A DNA stretch of 64,000 nt from Lachnospiraceae bacterium (GTDB lineage Bacteria; Bacillota; Clostridia; Lachnospirales; Lachnospiraceae): assembly GCA_017518735.1 (NCBI GenBank), contig JAFWTY010000007.1, positions 124,001 to 188,000 of the forward strand, in the 5' to 3' direction. Each line of letters opens with the position of its first letter. Position 1 is the stretch's first letter. A model generated the notes under the pieces. The model did not search any database and was not told the origin of the DNA. It worked only from the letters and a program-made list of their open reading frames with translations. Shown piece after piece: positions 52,864 through 60,690 of this stretch. The position numbers and the translations under genes were made by a program.

Positions 52864-54833
52864 TGCCACGTCCCGTTAAAGGTGATATCAACGCAAAACA
52901 GGCAAAACTGGATTTTAAGGTTCTGGGAAGAATTATCGGTTCCGTCTTCCGGGCATACCCCGTGGGAATGGTAATGATTATTCTCACCATTCTGTTTGCC
53001 GGCCTGGCAGCAGTTATTCCGGATTTATTCATCCAGAGAATCATTGCACTTATCGGTAACTTTATTGATTCCCCGGATGGAGTGGCGGCTTGGGAAGCAG
53101 CACGTCCGGAGGCATTAAAGAACATTATCTTCCTGATTATCGTATACGGTCTGGCCCTGGTAGCTGCGTTCGTGCAGGCTATGCTCGGTGCCAAGGTAAC
53201 CCATGGTTACTTAAATGACATGCGTAACAGGATGTTCCGCAAGATGCAGAACCTCCCGATCAAGTTTTTTGATACGCATAAGACCGGCGATATCATGAGT
53301 TATTACACCAACGATATCGACACCTTAAGACAGCTGGTTTCCCAGGGCCTTCCGACGATTATCCGTTGCGGTATCATCGTCATCGGTGTCTTCTTCGTCA
53401 TGCTGTATTTCAGCATTTGGATGACACTTGTGGTCATCGGCGGAATCATCTTAATGACCATTGTGACCAGAGTCATCAGCGGCGGCAGTGCGAAATACTT
53501 CGTACGTCAGCAGCAGGCTCTGGGCCGTGAGGAAGGCTTCGTACAGGAGCACATGAACGGTCAAAAAGTCGTTAAGGTATTCAATCACGAAGAAAAGACG
53601 ATTTCCGATTTTGATGATTTGAATGAACAGCTCTTCCAGGACAGTTTCAAGGCCAATGCATTTGCCAATGTTTTAGGTCCCATCATCGGAAACATCGGTA
53701 ACATCCTTTATGTAATCGTTGCCATTGCAGGCGGCGTGATGTTACTTGCCGGCGTAAAAAATGTCTCTTTGTCGGATTGGCTTTTGCCTTTATTCTCCGG
53801 AGAGCCGGGCGGACTTGCCCTGGATATTTCCACGGTCATTCCGTTCCTGAACATGACCAAGCAGTTTACGGGTAACTTAAACCAGTTAACCCAGCAGATC
53901 AACATGATCGTCATGGCTATGGCCGGCGGAGAGCGTATCTTCGAACTCATGGATGCAGAACCGGAACCCGATGAAGGTTATGTGACTTTGGTCAATGCCA
54001 AGATCGATGCAGAGGGCAACATTACCGAAACCAAGGAACATACCGGTGTGTGGGCATGGAAACATCCTCACGGAGACGGTACTTTAACCTATACCAAACT
54101 CGAAGGCGATGTGCGTCTCTTCAATGTGGACTTTGAATATGAAAAAGGACATCAGGTTCTTTTCGATGTATCGGTTTATGCAAAACCCGGGCAGAAGGTA
54201 GCCTTCGTTGGTGCGACCGGTGCCGGAAAGACGACGATTACCAACCTGATCAACCGATTCTACGACATTGCGGACGGCAAGATTCGCTTCGACGGAATCA
54301 ACATCAATAAGATCAAAAAAGCCGATTTAAGACGGTCTCTCGGTATCGTACTCCAGGAGACCAACCTCTTTACCGGTACGGTTATGGAAAACATCCGCTA
54401 CGGAAATCTGGATGCTTCCGATGAAGAAGTGAAGAAGGCAGCTGAACTTGCCGGTGCAGATGATTTCATTCGCAGATTACCGGACGGCTACGAAACGATG
54501 CTTACCAACAACGGAACAAACCTTTCCCAGGGCCAGAGACAGCTTCTTGCGATTGCCCGTGCGGCAGTTGCGGATCCTCCGGTTATGATATTGGATGAGG
54601 CAACATCCTCCATCGATACCCATACCGAGGCCATTGTACAGAAGGGTATGGACAAGCTCATGGAAGGAAGAACGGTCTTTGTTATCGCGCACCGTCTTTC
54701 CACCGTCAAAAACTCCAACGTGATCCTGGTACTCGATCACGGCCATATTATTGAAAAAGGCTCCCATAAGGAGCTCATTGCACAGAAAGGTACCTACTAC
54801 CAGCTTTACACCGGTGCCTTTGAACTGGAATAG
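52863..54833 (+). CDS. ABC exporter half-transporter, catalytic subunit
   Basis: 656 residues. Membrane domain from about 20 to 345, then a long linker of about 65 residues (EPDEGYVTLVNAKIDAEGNIT...) and an ABC domain with canonical Walker A GATGAGKTTITNL, LSQGQRQLLAIAR and VMILDEATSSIDT carrying the catalytic Glu. It pairs with the upstream protein; the one-base stop/start overlap supports a 1:1 heterodimer. Substrate unknown; multidrug or lipid export is typical. Confidence 0.93.
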   Translation: MPRPVKGDINAKQAKLDFKVLGRIIGSVFRAYPVGMVMIILTILFAGLAAVIPDLFIQRIIALIGNFIDSPDGVAAWEAARPEALKNIIFLIIVYGLALVAAFVQAMLGAKVTHGYLNDMRNRMFRKMQNLPIKFFDTHKTGDIMSYYTNDIDTLRQLVSQGLPTIIRCGIIVIGVFFVMLYFSIWMTLVVIGGIILMTIVTRVISGGSAKYFVRQQQALGREEGFVQEHMNGQKVVKVFNHEEKTISDFDDLNEQLFQDSFKANAFANVLGPIIGNIGNILYVIVAIAGGVMLLAGVKNVSLSDWLLPLFSGEPGGLALDISTVIPFLNMTKQFTGNLNQLTQQINMIVMAMAGGERIFELMDAEPEPDEGYVTLVNAKIDAEGNITETKEHTGVWAWKHPHGDGTLTYTKLEGDVRLFNVDFEYEKGHQVLFDVSVYAKPGQKVAFVGATGAGKTTITNLINRFYDIADGKIRFDGININKIKKADLRRSLGIVLQETNLFTGTVMENIRYGNLDASDEEVKKAAELAGADDFIRRLPDGYETMLTNNGTNLSQGQRQLLAIARAAVADPPVMILDEATSSIDTHTEAIVQKGMDKLMEGRTVFVIAHRLSTVKNSNVILVLDHGHIIEKGSHKELIAQKGTYYQLYTGAFELE

Positions 54834-54848
54834 GATTACGAATGTAGT

Positions 54849-55730
54849 TTATCTTTCGGATATTACTTTTTTCAGAGTGTTCAGAACGTGCTTTTTATCC
54901 GCACTCCAAAGAGGAGCGATTAAGAGTTTCTTATCGCCGTCTCCGGTGATGCGGTGAATGACAAGATCGGACGGAAGAATTGCAATGCAGTCTGCGACAA
55001 GGTCTGCATATTCTTCCAAAGAAAGACATTTGAATTTGCCGGCGGCGTAATCTGCAGCCAGATCCGTGTTACGAAGGACATGGAGAAGTTGCAGTTTGAT
55101 GCCGCCGACTTTGCTTTTTCCGACATAGTCGACGGTCTTTAAGATATCCTCCCCGGATTCTCCGGGAAGGCCCAAAATCACATGGACAATGGTATAGAGA
55201 TTTCTTTCACGAAGCGCGTTTACGGCTTCGTCGTAGACGGAAAGAGGATAGCAGCGGCGGATGTATTCCGCCGTTTTTTCGTGAATGGTCTGCAGTCCGA
55301 GTTCCACCCAGACAGGCTTGATCTTGTTGCATTCCGATAAAAGATCGAGGACTTCCTTACTCAAACAGTCCGGTCTCGTAGCAATGGAAAGGGCCACAAT
55401 ATCGGGATGGTTTAAGGCCTCCGTATAAAGGCTTCTTAATGTGTCAACAGGCGCATAGGTATTCGTAAAGGACTGAAAATAGGCAATGTATTTTCCGTTC
55501 GGGCCAATCTTGGACGATACGCGTTCTTTTCCTTTCTCAATCTGTTCGGTAACGGAAAGAAGAGAAGACTGTGCGAAGTCTCCGGATCCTTTTGCAGAAC
55601 AAAAAATACAGCCGCGGCTGTCCAGCGTTCCGTCGCGGTTTGGACAGGTAAAGCCTGCATTGATGGAAACCTTATATACTTTTTCACCGAAGGTATCCCG
55701 GCAATAATCGTTAAATGAATAGTAGTTCAT
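54849..55730 (-). CDS. TIGR01212 family radical SAM protein (YtqA-like)
   Basis: 293 residues. The cluster-binding cysteines are in FTCPNRDGTLDSRGCIFC (C-x11-C-x2-C), with KYIAYFQSFTNTYAP, IATRPDCL and VWVELGLQTIHEKTAEYIRRCYPL further on, matching YtqA. The role of the family is unknown. There is no ribosome binding site before the ATG, and a -10-like box ends only 6 bases upstream (see promoter entry). Converges with the ABC exporter genes, 15 bases apart. Confidence 0.9.
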   Translation of the reverse strand: MNYYSFNDYCRDTFGEKVYKVSINAGFTCPNRDGTLDSRGCIFCSAKGSGDFAQSSLLSVTEQIEKGKERVSSKIGPNGKYIAYFQSFTNTYAPVDTLRSLYTEALNHPDIVALSIATRPDCLSKEVLDLLSECNKIKPVWVELGLQTIHEKTAEYIRRCYPLSVYDEAVNALRERNLYTIVHVILGLPGESGEDILKTVDYVGKSKVGGIKLQLLHVLRNTDLAADYAAGKFKCLSLEEYADLVADCIAILPSDLVIHRITGDGDKKLLIAPLWSADKKHVLNTLKKVISER

Positions 55731-55736
55731 ATTGGT

Positions 55737-55765
55737 ATTTTATCATTTTTTGAAAAAGATGACAC
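55737..55765 (-). promoter_or_regulatory. Promoter of the YtqA-like gene giving a possible leaderless mRNA
   Basis: On the minus strand GTGTCA (55765-55760), 17 bases, TAAAAT (55742-55737), with the ATG beginning 7 bases after the -10 box (55730), which is about where transcription would start. No SD sequence lies between. Confidence 0.5.
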
Positions 55766-55830
55766 AGAGAATTTGCCTGAAAATCAAGGAAAATCAGCAA
55801 TATGAAAGAACATTTGAAAAAGTTTATAAA

Positions 55831-55851
55831 AACCTATTGACACAGTAGGTT
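55831..55851 (+). promoter_or_regulatory. Palindromic operator over the -35 box of metY
   Basis: AACCTA, 9 bases, TAGGTT: a perfect 6-bp inverted repeat that encloses TTGACA. Position over the -35 hexamer fits a repressor site. CCTA...TAGG half-sites of this kind resemble Rrf2-family (CymR/IscR) operators as I recall them, and an Rrf2 gene lies nearby (58645-59040); binding is inferred. Confidence 0.55.
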
Positions 55852-55866
55852 AATATGTGATATAAA
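55837..55866 (+). promoter_or_regulatory. Promoter of the metY leader
   Basis: TTGACA (55837-55842), 18 bases, TATAAA (55861-55866). It places the transcript start near 55873, directly before the first leader hairpin. Confidence 0.7.
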
Positions 55867-55873
55867 AAATAAC

Positions 55874-55904
55874 TGTAAGGCGACGAACAGAAAAAAGCCT
55901 TACA
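55874..55904 (+). other. 5' hairpin of the metY leader transcript
   Basis: TGTAAGGC pairs perfectly with GCCTTACA over an A-rich 15-base loop. At the very start of the predicted RNA and just before the leader peptide's SD (AAAGGAG, 55916-55922), it could stabilise the RNA or pause polymerase. Confidence 0.55.
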
Positions 55905-55932
55905 AAAACGCAAAGAAAGGAGCAAGCAGATC

Positions 55933-56049
55933 ATGAAGAACAATTCGTTTACAAACAAATCCATGTGGTGTATGTGTATGCGAATGTTAAACTCCCGGGC
56001 AAACAAACTGGCTTGGGCGTCTGATTTGGTCTGTCATGCGCCTGAATAA
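55933..56049 (+). CDS. Cys/Met-rich leader peptide, presumed attenuator sensor
   Basis: 38 codons from ATG 55933, with AAAGGAG (55916-55922) 10 bases upstream. The sequence begins MKNNSFTNKS and continues with M11-W-C-M-C-M-R-M18, five sulfur amino acids in eight codons, plus Cys34. The bases 55992-56001 in codons 20-23 (CTCCCGGGCA) are exactly complementary to 56077-56086, the 5' arm of the terminator after the stop codon. Stalling at the Cys13-Met16 codons would leave this segment free to pair and block the terminator; smooth translation would cover it. Peptide function is therefore inferred to be regulatory. It is too short for the usual gene callers. Confidence 0.7.
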   Translation: MKNNSFTNKSMWCMCMRMLNSRANKLAWASDLVCHAPE

Positions 56050-56075
56050 AAATCATCCTAAAAACAAAACGCCGG

Positions 56076-56104
56076 ATGCCCGGGAGAAAATTCCGGGCAT
56101 TTTT
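56076..56104 (+). terminator. Attenuator terminator upstream of metY
   Basis: ATGCCCGG / CCGGGCAT stem with 9-base loop, followed by TTTTGTTTG. Located 26 bases after the leader peptide stop and 127 bases before metY. Its 5' arm can pair alternatively with 55992-56001 (10 of 10 bases). Confidence 0.85.
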
Positions 56105-56230
56105 GTTTGCCTAAAAGACCGACAGCAGATAACAAAACTACAGCAGATAACAATACAACTTAATAAGAACAATAAACAGAACAATACGATAACAACAAAT
56201 ATAACATCGAAAAATAAGGAGATTAAAACA
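56105..56230 (+). other. G-poor untranslated spacer before metY with a direct repeat
   Basis: CA- and A-rich, nearly free of G, so largely unstructured RNA. ACAGCAGATAACAA occurs twice (56122-56135 and 56140-56153, 18-base period). It ends in ATAAGGAG before the metY ATG. An open frame runs through from 56036 in the metY frame, but nothing supports its translation. Confidence 0.6.
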
Positions 56231-57514
56231 ATGAGCAATTACAGATTTGAAACATTACAGTTACACGTAGGACAGGAACAGCCGGATCCCGCAACGGACG
56301 CAAGAGCCGTTCCCATTTATCAGACAACATCTTATGTATTCCGCAACAGTCAGCACGCAGCAGATCGTTTCGGGCTTGCGGATGCGGGTAACATCTACGG
56401 AAGATTAACCAACTCCACTCAGGGCGTTTTGGAAGAAAGACTTGCAGCACTCGAAGGCGGAAGCGCAGCACTTGCGCTTGCATCCGGTGCGGCAGCTATC
56501 ACTTATACAATTCAAGCACTTGCCGCTAACGGCGGGCATATTGTGGCACAGAAAACAATTTACGGCGGAAGTTACAACCTCCTTGCACATACCCTCCCGC
56601 AGTACGGAATTGAAACTACATTTGTAGATGCACACAATCTCGCCGAAGTGGAAGGTGCCATCAAAGAAAATACCAGAGCCATCTATTTGGAGACGCTCGG
56701 TAACCCGAACAGCGACATTCCCGATATCGACGCCATTGCTGAAATCGCACATAAGAACGGACTTCCCCTGGTAATCGACAACACCTTCGGAACCCCTTAC
56801 TTGATTCGCCCGATTGAGCACGGCGCAGATATCGTTGTACACTCCGCAACCAAATTTATCGGTGGTCACGGAACCACACTTGGTGGTATAATTGTTGAGG
56901 CCGGAAAGTTTGACTGGAAGGCAAGCGGAAAGTATCCGAACATCGCAGCACCGAACCCCAGCTATCACGGCGTATCCTTCTACGATGTAGTGGGACCTGC
57001 AGCTTTTGTAACCTATATCCGTGCAATCCTGCTTCGTGATACCGGCGCAACGATTTCACCCTTCAATGCATTCCTTCTTTTACAGGGTGTTGAGACCTTA
57101 TCCTTAAGACTGGAGCGCCACATTGAAAATACAAAGAAGGTTGTGGAATTCTTAAAGAATCATCCGCAGGTGGAAAAAGTAAATCATCCCAGCCTTCCCG
57201 ATCATCCGGATCATGAGGTATATGAGAGATTTTTCCCGAACGGCGGCGGATCCATTTTTACCTTCGAAATCAAGGGCGGAAAAGAAGCAGCATGGAAGTT
57301 TATCGACAATCTGAAAATCTTCTCCCTGCTTGCAAATGTAGCTGATGTAAAGAGTCTGGTAATCCATCCGGCTTCCACGACGCATTCCCAGCTTTCCGAA
57401 GAAGAACTTCGCGATCAGGGAATCTTCCCCGGAACCATTCGTCTTTCCATCGGTACCGAGCATATCGACGATATCCTGGAAGATCTTGAAAACGGTTTTG
57501 CCGCAGCAAAGTAA
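56231..57514 (+). CDS. metY: O-acetylhomoserine sulfhydrylase (homocysteine synthase) MetY
   Basis: 427 residues from ATG 56231 with AAGGAG 10 bases upstream. PLP fold type I, Cys/Met metabolism family: FETLQLHVGQEQPDPATDARAVPIYQTTSYVF, then NIYGRLTNSTQGVLEERLAALEGG and the PLP-binding Lys at residue 208 in VVHSATKFIGGHGT. GRLTNST and the 427-residue size favour MetY over cystathionine enzymes. Makes homocysteine from O-acetylhomoserine and sulfide. Preceded by the leader-peptide attenuator and followed by cysK in the same direction. Confidence 0.93.
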   Translation: MSNYRFETLQLHVGQEQPDPATDARAVPIYQTTSYVFRNSQHAADRFGLADAGNIYGRLTNSTQGVLEERLAALEGGSAALALASGAAAITYTIQALAANGGHIVAQKTIYGGSYNLLAHTLPQYGIETTFVDAHNLAEVEGAIKENTRAIYLETLGNPNSDIPDIDAIAEIAHKNGLPLVIDNTFGTPYLIRPIEHGADIVVHSATKFIGGHGTTLGGIIVEAGKFDWKASGKYPNIAAPNPSYHGVSFYDVVGPAAFVTYIRAILLRDTGATISPFNAFLLLQGVETLSLRLERHIENTKKVVEFLKNHPQVEKVNHPSLPDHPDHEVYERFFPNGGGSIFTFEIKGGKEAAWKFIDNLKIFSLLANVADVKSLVIHPASTTHSQLSEEELRDQGIFPGTIRLSIGTEHIDDILEDLENGFAAAK

Positions 57515-57634
57515 GGAGACGACTATGAACAGAACAGTACCCGAAACAAAACGATGTTGATGCTTAAGGAAGATGTAACAGAACAGAGACTATTTCAAAT
57601 AATTCAAATATAAGAAAAAAGAGAGGATATAAAA

Positions 57635-58567
57635 ATGGCTAATATTTATAAGAATGCATCGGAATTAATCGGAAACACTCCCCTTGTGGAGGTTACAAAT
57701 ATTGAAAAGGAACTCGGCCTGAAGGCTACCGTACTTGTAAAACTTGAATACTTCAATCCCGCAGGAAGCGTTAAGGATCGTATTGCAAAGGCAATGATCG
57801 AAGATGCGGAACAGAGCGGAAAATTAAAAGAAGGCAGCGTAATCATCGAGCCTACCAGCGGTAACACCGGTATCGGTCTGGCAGCAATCGCAGCCGCAAA
57901 AGGCTACAGAATTATCCTGACCATGCCCGAGACCATGAGCGTGGAAAGAAGAAACATCTTAAAAGCATACGGTGCGGAACTTGTTCTGACCGAAGGTGCA
58001 AAAGGAATGAAGGGTGCAATTGCCAAAGCGGAAGAACTTGCGGCTGAAATCCCGAACAGTTTCATTCCGGGACAGTTTGTAAACCCCGCAAACCCTGCAA
58101 TTCACAGAGCAACCACCGGTCCGGAAATCTGGAAAGACACGGACGGAAAAGTAGATATCTTCATCGCTGGCGTGGGAACCGGCGGAACCGTAACCGGAAC
58201 CGGAGAGTACTTAAAGTCCCAGAACCCTGCAGTGAAAGTGGTTGCACTCGAGCCCGCGGATTCACCCGTTCTTTCCGAAGGAAGAGCCGGCGCACATAAG
58301 ATTCAGGGAATCGGCGCAGGTTTCGTTCCCGATGTATTAAATACCAAGGTTTACGACGAAGTATTCAAAGCAGCAAATGAAGATGCTTTTGCAACCGCAA
58401 AACTTCTTGCAAAGAAGGAAGGAATCTCCGTAGGTATCTCCTCCGGTGCGGCACTCTTCGGAGCAATCGAACTTGCAAAGAGACCGGAAAACGAAGGAAA
58501 AACCATCGTTGCATTACTTCCCGACAGCGGTGACAGATATTATTCCACCGCACTCTTTACGGAATAA
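57635..58567 (+). CDS. cysK: Cysteine synthase (O-acetylserine sulfhydrylase)
   Basis: 310 residues. PLP-binding Lys47 in [11 protein letters not shown], phosphate loop [27 protein letters not shown] and [11 protein letters not shown] (CysE-binding region). Converts O-acetylserine plus sulfide to cysteine. It lies 120 bases after metY without a terminator between, so both are likely under the metY promoter and attenuator. AGAGAGGA upstream. Confidence 0.96.
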   Translation: MANIYKNASELIGNTPLVEVTNIEKELGLKATVLVKLEYFNPAGSVKDRIAKAMIEDAEQSGKLKEGSVIIEPTSGNTGIGLAAIAAAKGYRIILTMPETMSVERRNILKAYGAELVLTEGAKGMKGAIAKAEELAAEIPNSFIPGQFVNPANPAIHRATTGPEIWKDTDGKVDIFIAGVGTGGTVTGTGEYLKSQNPAVKVVALEPADSPVLSEGRAGAHKIQGIGAGFVPDVLNTKVYDEVFKAANEDAFATAKLLAKKEGISVGISSGAALFGAIELAKRPENEGKTIVALLPDSGDRYYSTALFTE

Positions 58568-58589
58568 AAGGGGATTGTAATAAATAAAA

Positions 58590-58616
58590 AAGTCTGCCGT
58601 TTTGGCAGGCTTTTTT
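58590..58616 (+). terminator. Intrinsic terminator after cysK
   Basis: AAGTCTGCC / GGCAGGCTT (one G-U) with GTTTT loop, then a T run; A-rich on the 5' side, so it may also serve the convergent Rrf2 gene. Confidence 0.9.
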
Positions 58617-58644
58617 ATTTGCCGAATTCATTTTCGTGAGGTGT

Positions 58645-59040
58645 TTACAACAGATCTTTTAACGTATAACTGTCAAAATACTCTTTTGTAAGCTTGTCAT
58701 ATCCGACCCAGAGACCGATGGTCTTACAGTCTTTCTTGCGGGGACATTTTTCCGCATCTTTGGCAAGGCAGGCAACCGGTGCCATATTCTCTTCGGTACA
58801 GCTTAGGATTTCACCGACCGTATATTTATCGGGATTTCTGGTGAGCGTATATCCGCCGCCTTTTCCACGCTGGCCTTTGACCATTTTATTTTTGACAAGC
58901 ATCTTAATGATGATCTCCAGGTATTTTTCCGAAATATCCTGTCTTACGGCTACGTCGTGAAGCGGAATATAAGCGCCTTCCTCCTGACCGGCGAGGTCTA
59001 GCATAACCCGGAGAGCATAACGTCCTTTCGTAGAAATCAT
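58645..59040 (-). CDS. Rrf2 family regulator with IscR-like cysteines
   Basis: 131 residues from the ATG at 59040 (MISTKGRYALRVMLDLAG), 8 bases after AAGGGGG; a longer frame to 59082 is unlikely. Winged helix-turn-helix: IPLHDVAVRQDISEKYLEIIIKMLVKNKMVKGQRGKGGGY. Three cysteines (VACLAKDAEKCPRKKDC, C-x7-C-x5-C) sit where IscR binds its Fe-S cluster; I recall CymR of Bacillus as lacking that cluster motif. It faces the metY-cysK unit and may control it in response to cysteine or Fe-S state, possibly through 55831-55851. Confidence 0.9.
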   Translation of the reverse strand: MISTKGRYALRVMLDLAGQEEGAYIPLHDVAVRQDISEKYLEIIIKMLVKNKMVKGQRGKGGGYTLTRNPDKYTVGEILSCTEENMAPVACLAKDAEKCPRKKDCKTIGLWVGYDKLTKEYFDSYTLKDLL

Positions 59041-59157
59041 ATTCATTTCCCCCTTCTCTTCGATAAACCTATTATACCGCAATGTTTTAGGGAAATAAAG
59101 AGAGAAAAAGAAGATTTCAAATATAATTATTTGGTATGGAAACTTGGGAAAATATGG

Positions 59158-59163
59158 TAAAAT
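59158..59163 (+). promoter_or_regulatory. -10 box of the polyphosphate phosphotransferase gene
   Basis: TGGTAAAAT (extended -10) about 48 bases before the ATG; no convincing -35 at the right distance. Confidence 0.4.
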
Positions 59164-59210
59164 AGAAGAGTGAGAAGGAAGTCATTTCTTATTACGGAGG
59201 GGGTGTTACA

Positions 59211-60680
59211 ATGTTAGAAAACGTGAACTATCTGATCCGTCCCGAAAAGGAAGAGGAACGCGCCAGACTGAAAGCCGAGCAGGAAAAACTCGGCGTACTT
59301 CAGATGAAGATCAAGGAACACAATGTTCCGGTACTGGTTTTGTTTGAAGGCTGGGGAAGTTCCGGAAAAGGTACCCTGATCGGAGAAGTCATTCACAATA
59401 TCGATCCCAGATTCTTTAAAGTTGCAACCTTTACGGACCGGACCGAAGAAGAGAAACGCTATCCCTTCCTCCACCGGTATTTTGCAACGATTCCCGAAGC
59501 AGGAAAATTCCGCTTCTTAGACTCCGGCTGGATGGATGAAGTAACGCGCGGAGCCATGAACGGAACACTTGAACCGGACGAGTACAAGAAACATGTCGAC
59601 AGCATTCGCCGGTTTGAAAGATCCCTGACCGACAACGGTTATGTGGTAATCAAATTCTTCCTGCATATTTCCGAAAAAGAACAAAAGAAGCGCTTGGATG
59701 CGCTGGAAGACTCCAAGGATACCAAGTGGAGAGTCAGCAAATTCGACCGTTTCCAGAATAAGAATTATGATAAGTGCGCAAAGATTTACGAGCAGTATTT
59801 TGAGGATACTTTCTTCCCGGCTGCACCCTGGTATATTATCGATGCCAAATCAAAGAAGTGGGCGGAACTGCAGATTCTCGAAACCATGAATCAGGCCATT
59901 GAAACGGCATTGCAGAATGCTTCTCTTTCCGTGCCGATTCCCCAGAATATGTTCCCTCTGGCAAAAACAGAAAAACTGGCAGATATTCCTCTGGAAGGAA
60001 AGGAACTGACCGAAGAAGAGTATCGTGAGAAATTGGACAGCCTGCAGGCGGAACTGAGAGAACTCCACAATCGTCTTTACAGAAAGCGCATTCCCGTAAT
60101 TATTGCTTATGAAGGCTGGGACGCAGCGGGCAAGGGCGGAAACATCAAGCGTATTACCGAGAGTCTGGATCCCAGAGGATACGAGGTTCATCCGATTGCA
60201 AGTCCCGAACCGCATGAGAAGGCAAGACACTTCCTTTGGAGATTCTGGACGAGAATGCCGAAGACCGGCCACATTGCGATTTTTGACCGTACCTGGTACG
60301 GCAGAGTCATGGTGGAGAGGCTGGAAGGATTCTGCTCCGAGAACGACTGGAAGAGAGCATATAACGAGATTAACGAATTCGAAAAAGAGCTTCATGACGG
60401 CGGCGCGGTCATCATCAAATTCTGGGTTCAGATTGACAAAGACACGCAGCTTGCACGTTTTACCGATCGTCAGAACACTCCGGAAAAACAGTGGAAGATA
60501 ACCGATGAGGACTGGAGAAACCGCGAAAAATGGGATCTCTACGAAGAGGCCATCAACGAAATGATTGCCAAGACCAGTACGGTTTATGCACCCTGGCATA
60601 TTCTGGAAAGCGTGGATAAGAAATATGCACGTATCAAAGCACTTTCCATTGTAGTGGAGGAGTTGAAGAAGGTTTTGTGA
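59211..60680 (+). CDS. pap: Polyphosphate:AMP phosphotransferase (two-domain PPK2)
   Basis: 489 residues made of two tandem PPK2 domains. The N-terminal domain has GWGSSGKGTLIGEV, the C-terminal one YEGWDAAGKGGNIKRITESLDPRGYEVHPIASP followed by FDRTWYGRVMVERLEGF, the active PPK2 signature. The two-domain class II type phosphorylates AMP to ADP with polyphosphate. The SD GGAGGGGG is strong. An unknown small gene follows 10 bases later. Confidence 0.92.
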   Translation: MLENVNYLIRPEKEEERARLKAEQEKLGVLQMKIKEHNVPVLVLFEGWGSSGKGTLIGEVIHNIDPRFFKVATFTDRTEEEKRYPFLHRYFATIPEAGKFRFLDSGWMDEVTRGAMNGTLEPDEYKKHVDSIRRFERSLTDNGYVVIKFFLHISEKEQKKRLDALEDSKDTKWRVSKFDRFQNKNYDKCAKIYEQYFEDTFFPAAPWYIIDAKSKKWAELQILETMNQAIETALQNASLSVPIPQNMFPLAKTEKLADIPLEGKELTEEEYREKLDSLQAELRELHNRLYRKRIPVIIAYEGWDAAGKGGNIKRITESLDPRGYEVHPIASPEPHEKARHFLWRFWTRMPKTGHIAIFDRTWYGRVMVERLEGFCSENDWKRAYNEINEFEKELHDGGAVIIKFWVQIDKDTQLARFTDRQNTPEKQWKITDEDWRNREKWDLYEEAINEMIAKTSTVYAPWHILESVDKKYARIKALSIVVEELKKVL

Positions 60681-60690
60681 CGGAGGCGCT

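Noticed and set aside
56036..56230. N-terminal extension of MetY
   Set aside because: The frame is open only because the spacer is AC-rich; it runs through the terminator, and ATG 56231 has a proper SD and the normal MetY N-terminus.
55867..56230. S-box (SAM) riboswitch or T-box in the metY leader
   Set aside because: No T-box core (GGGTGG...ACCGCG) and no S-box signature (CTTATCAAGAG-like) are visible; the hairpins fit a leader-peptide attenuator better.
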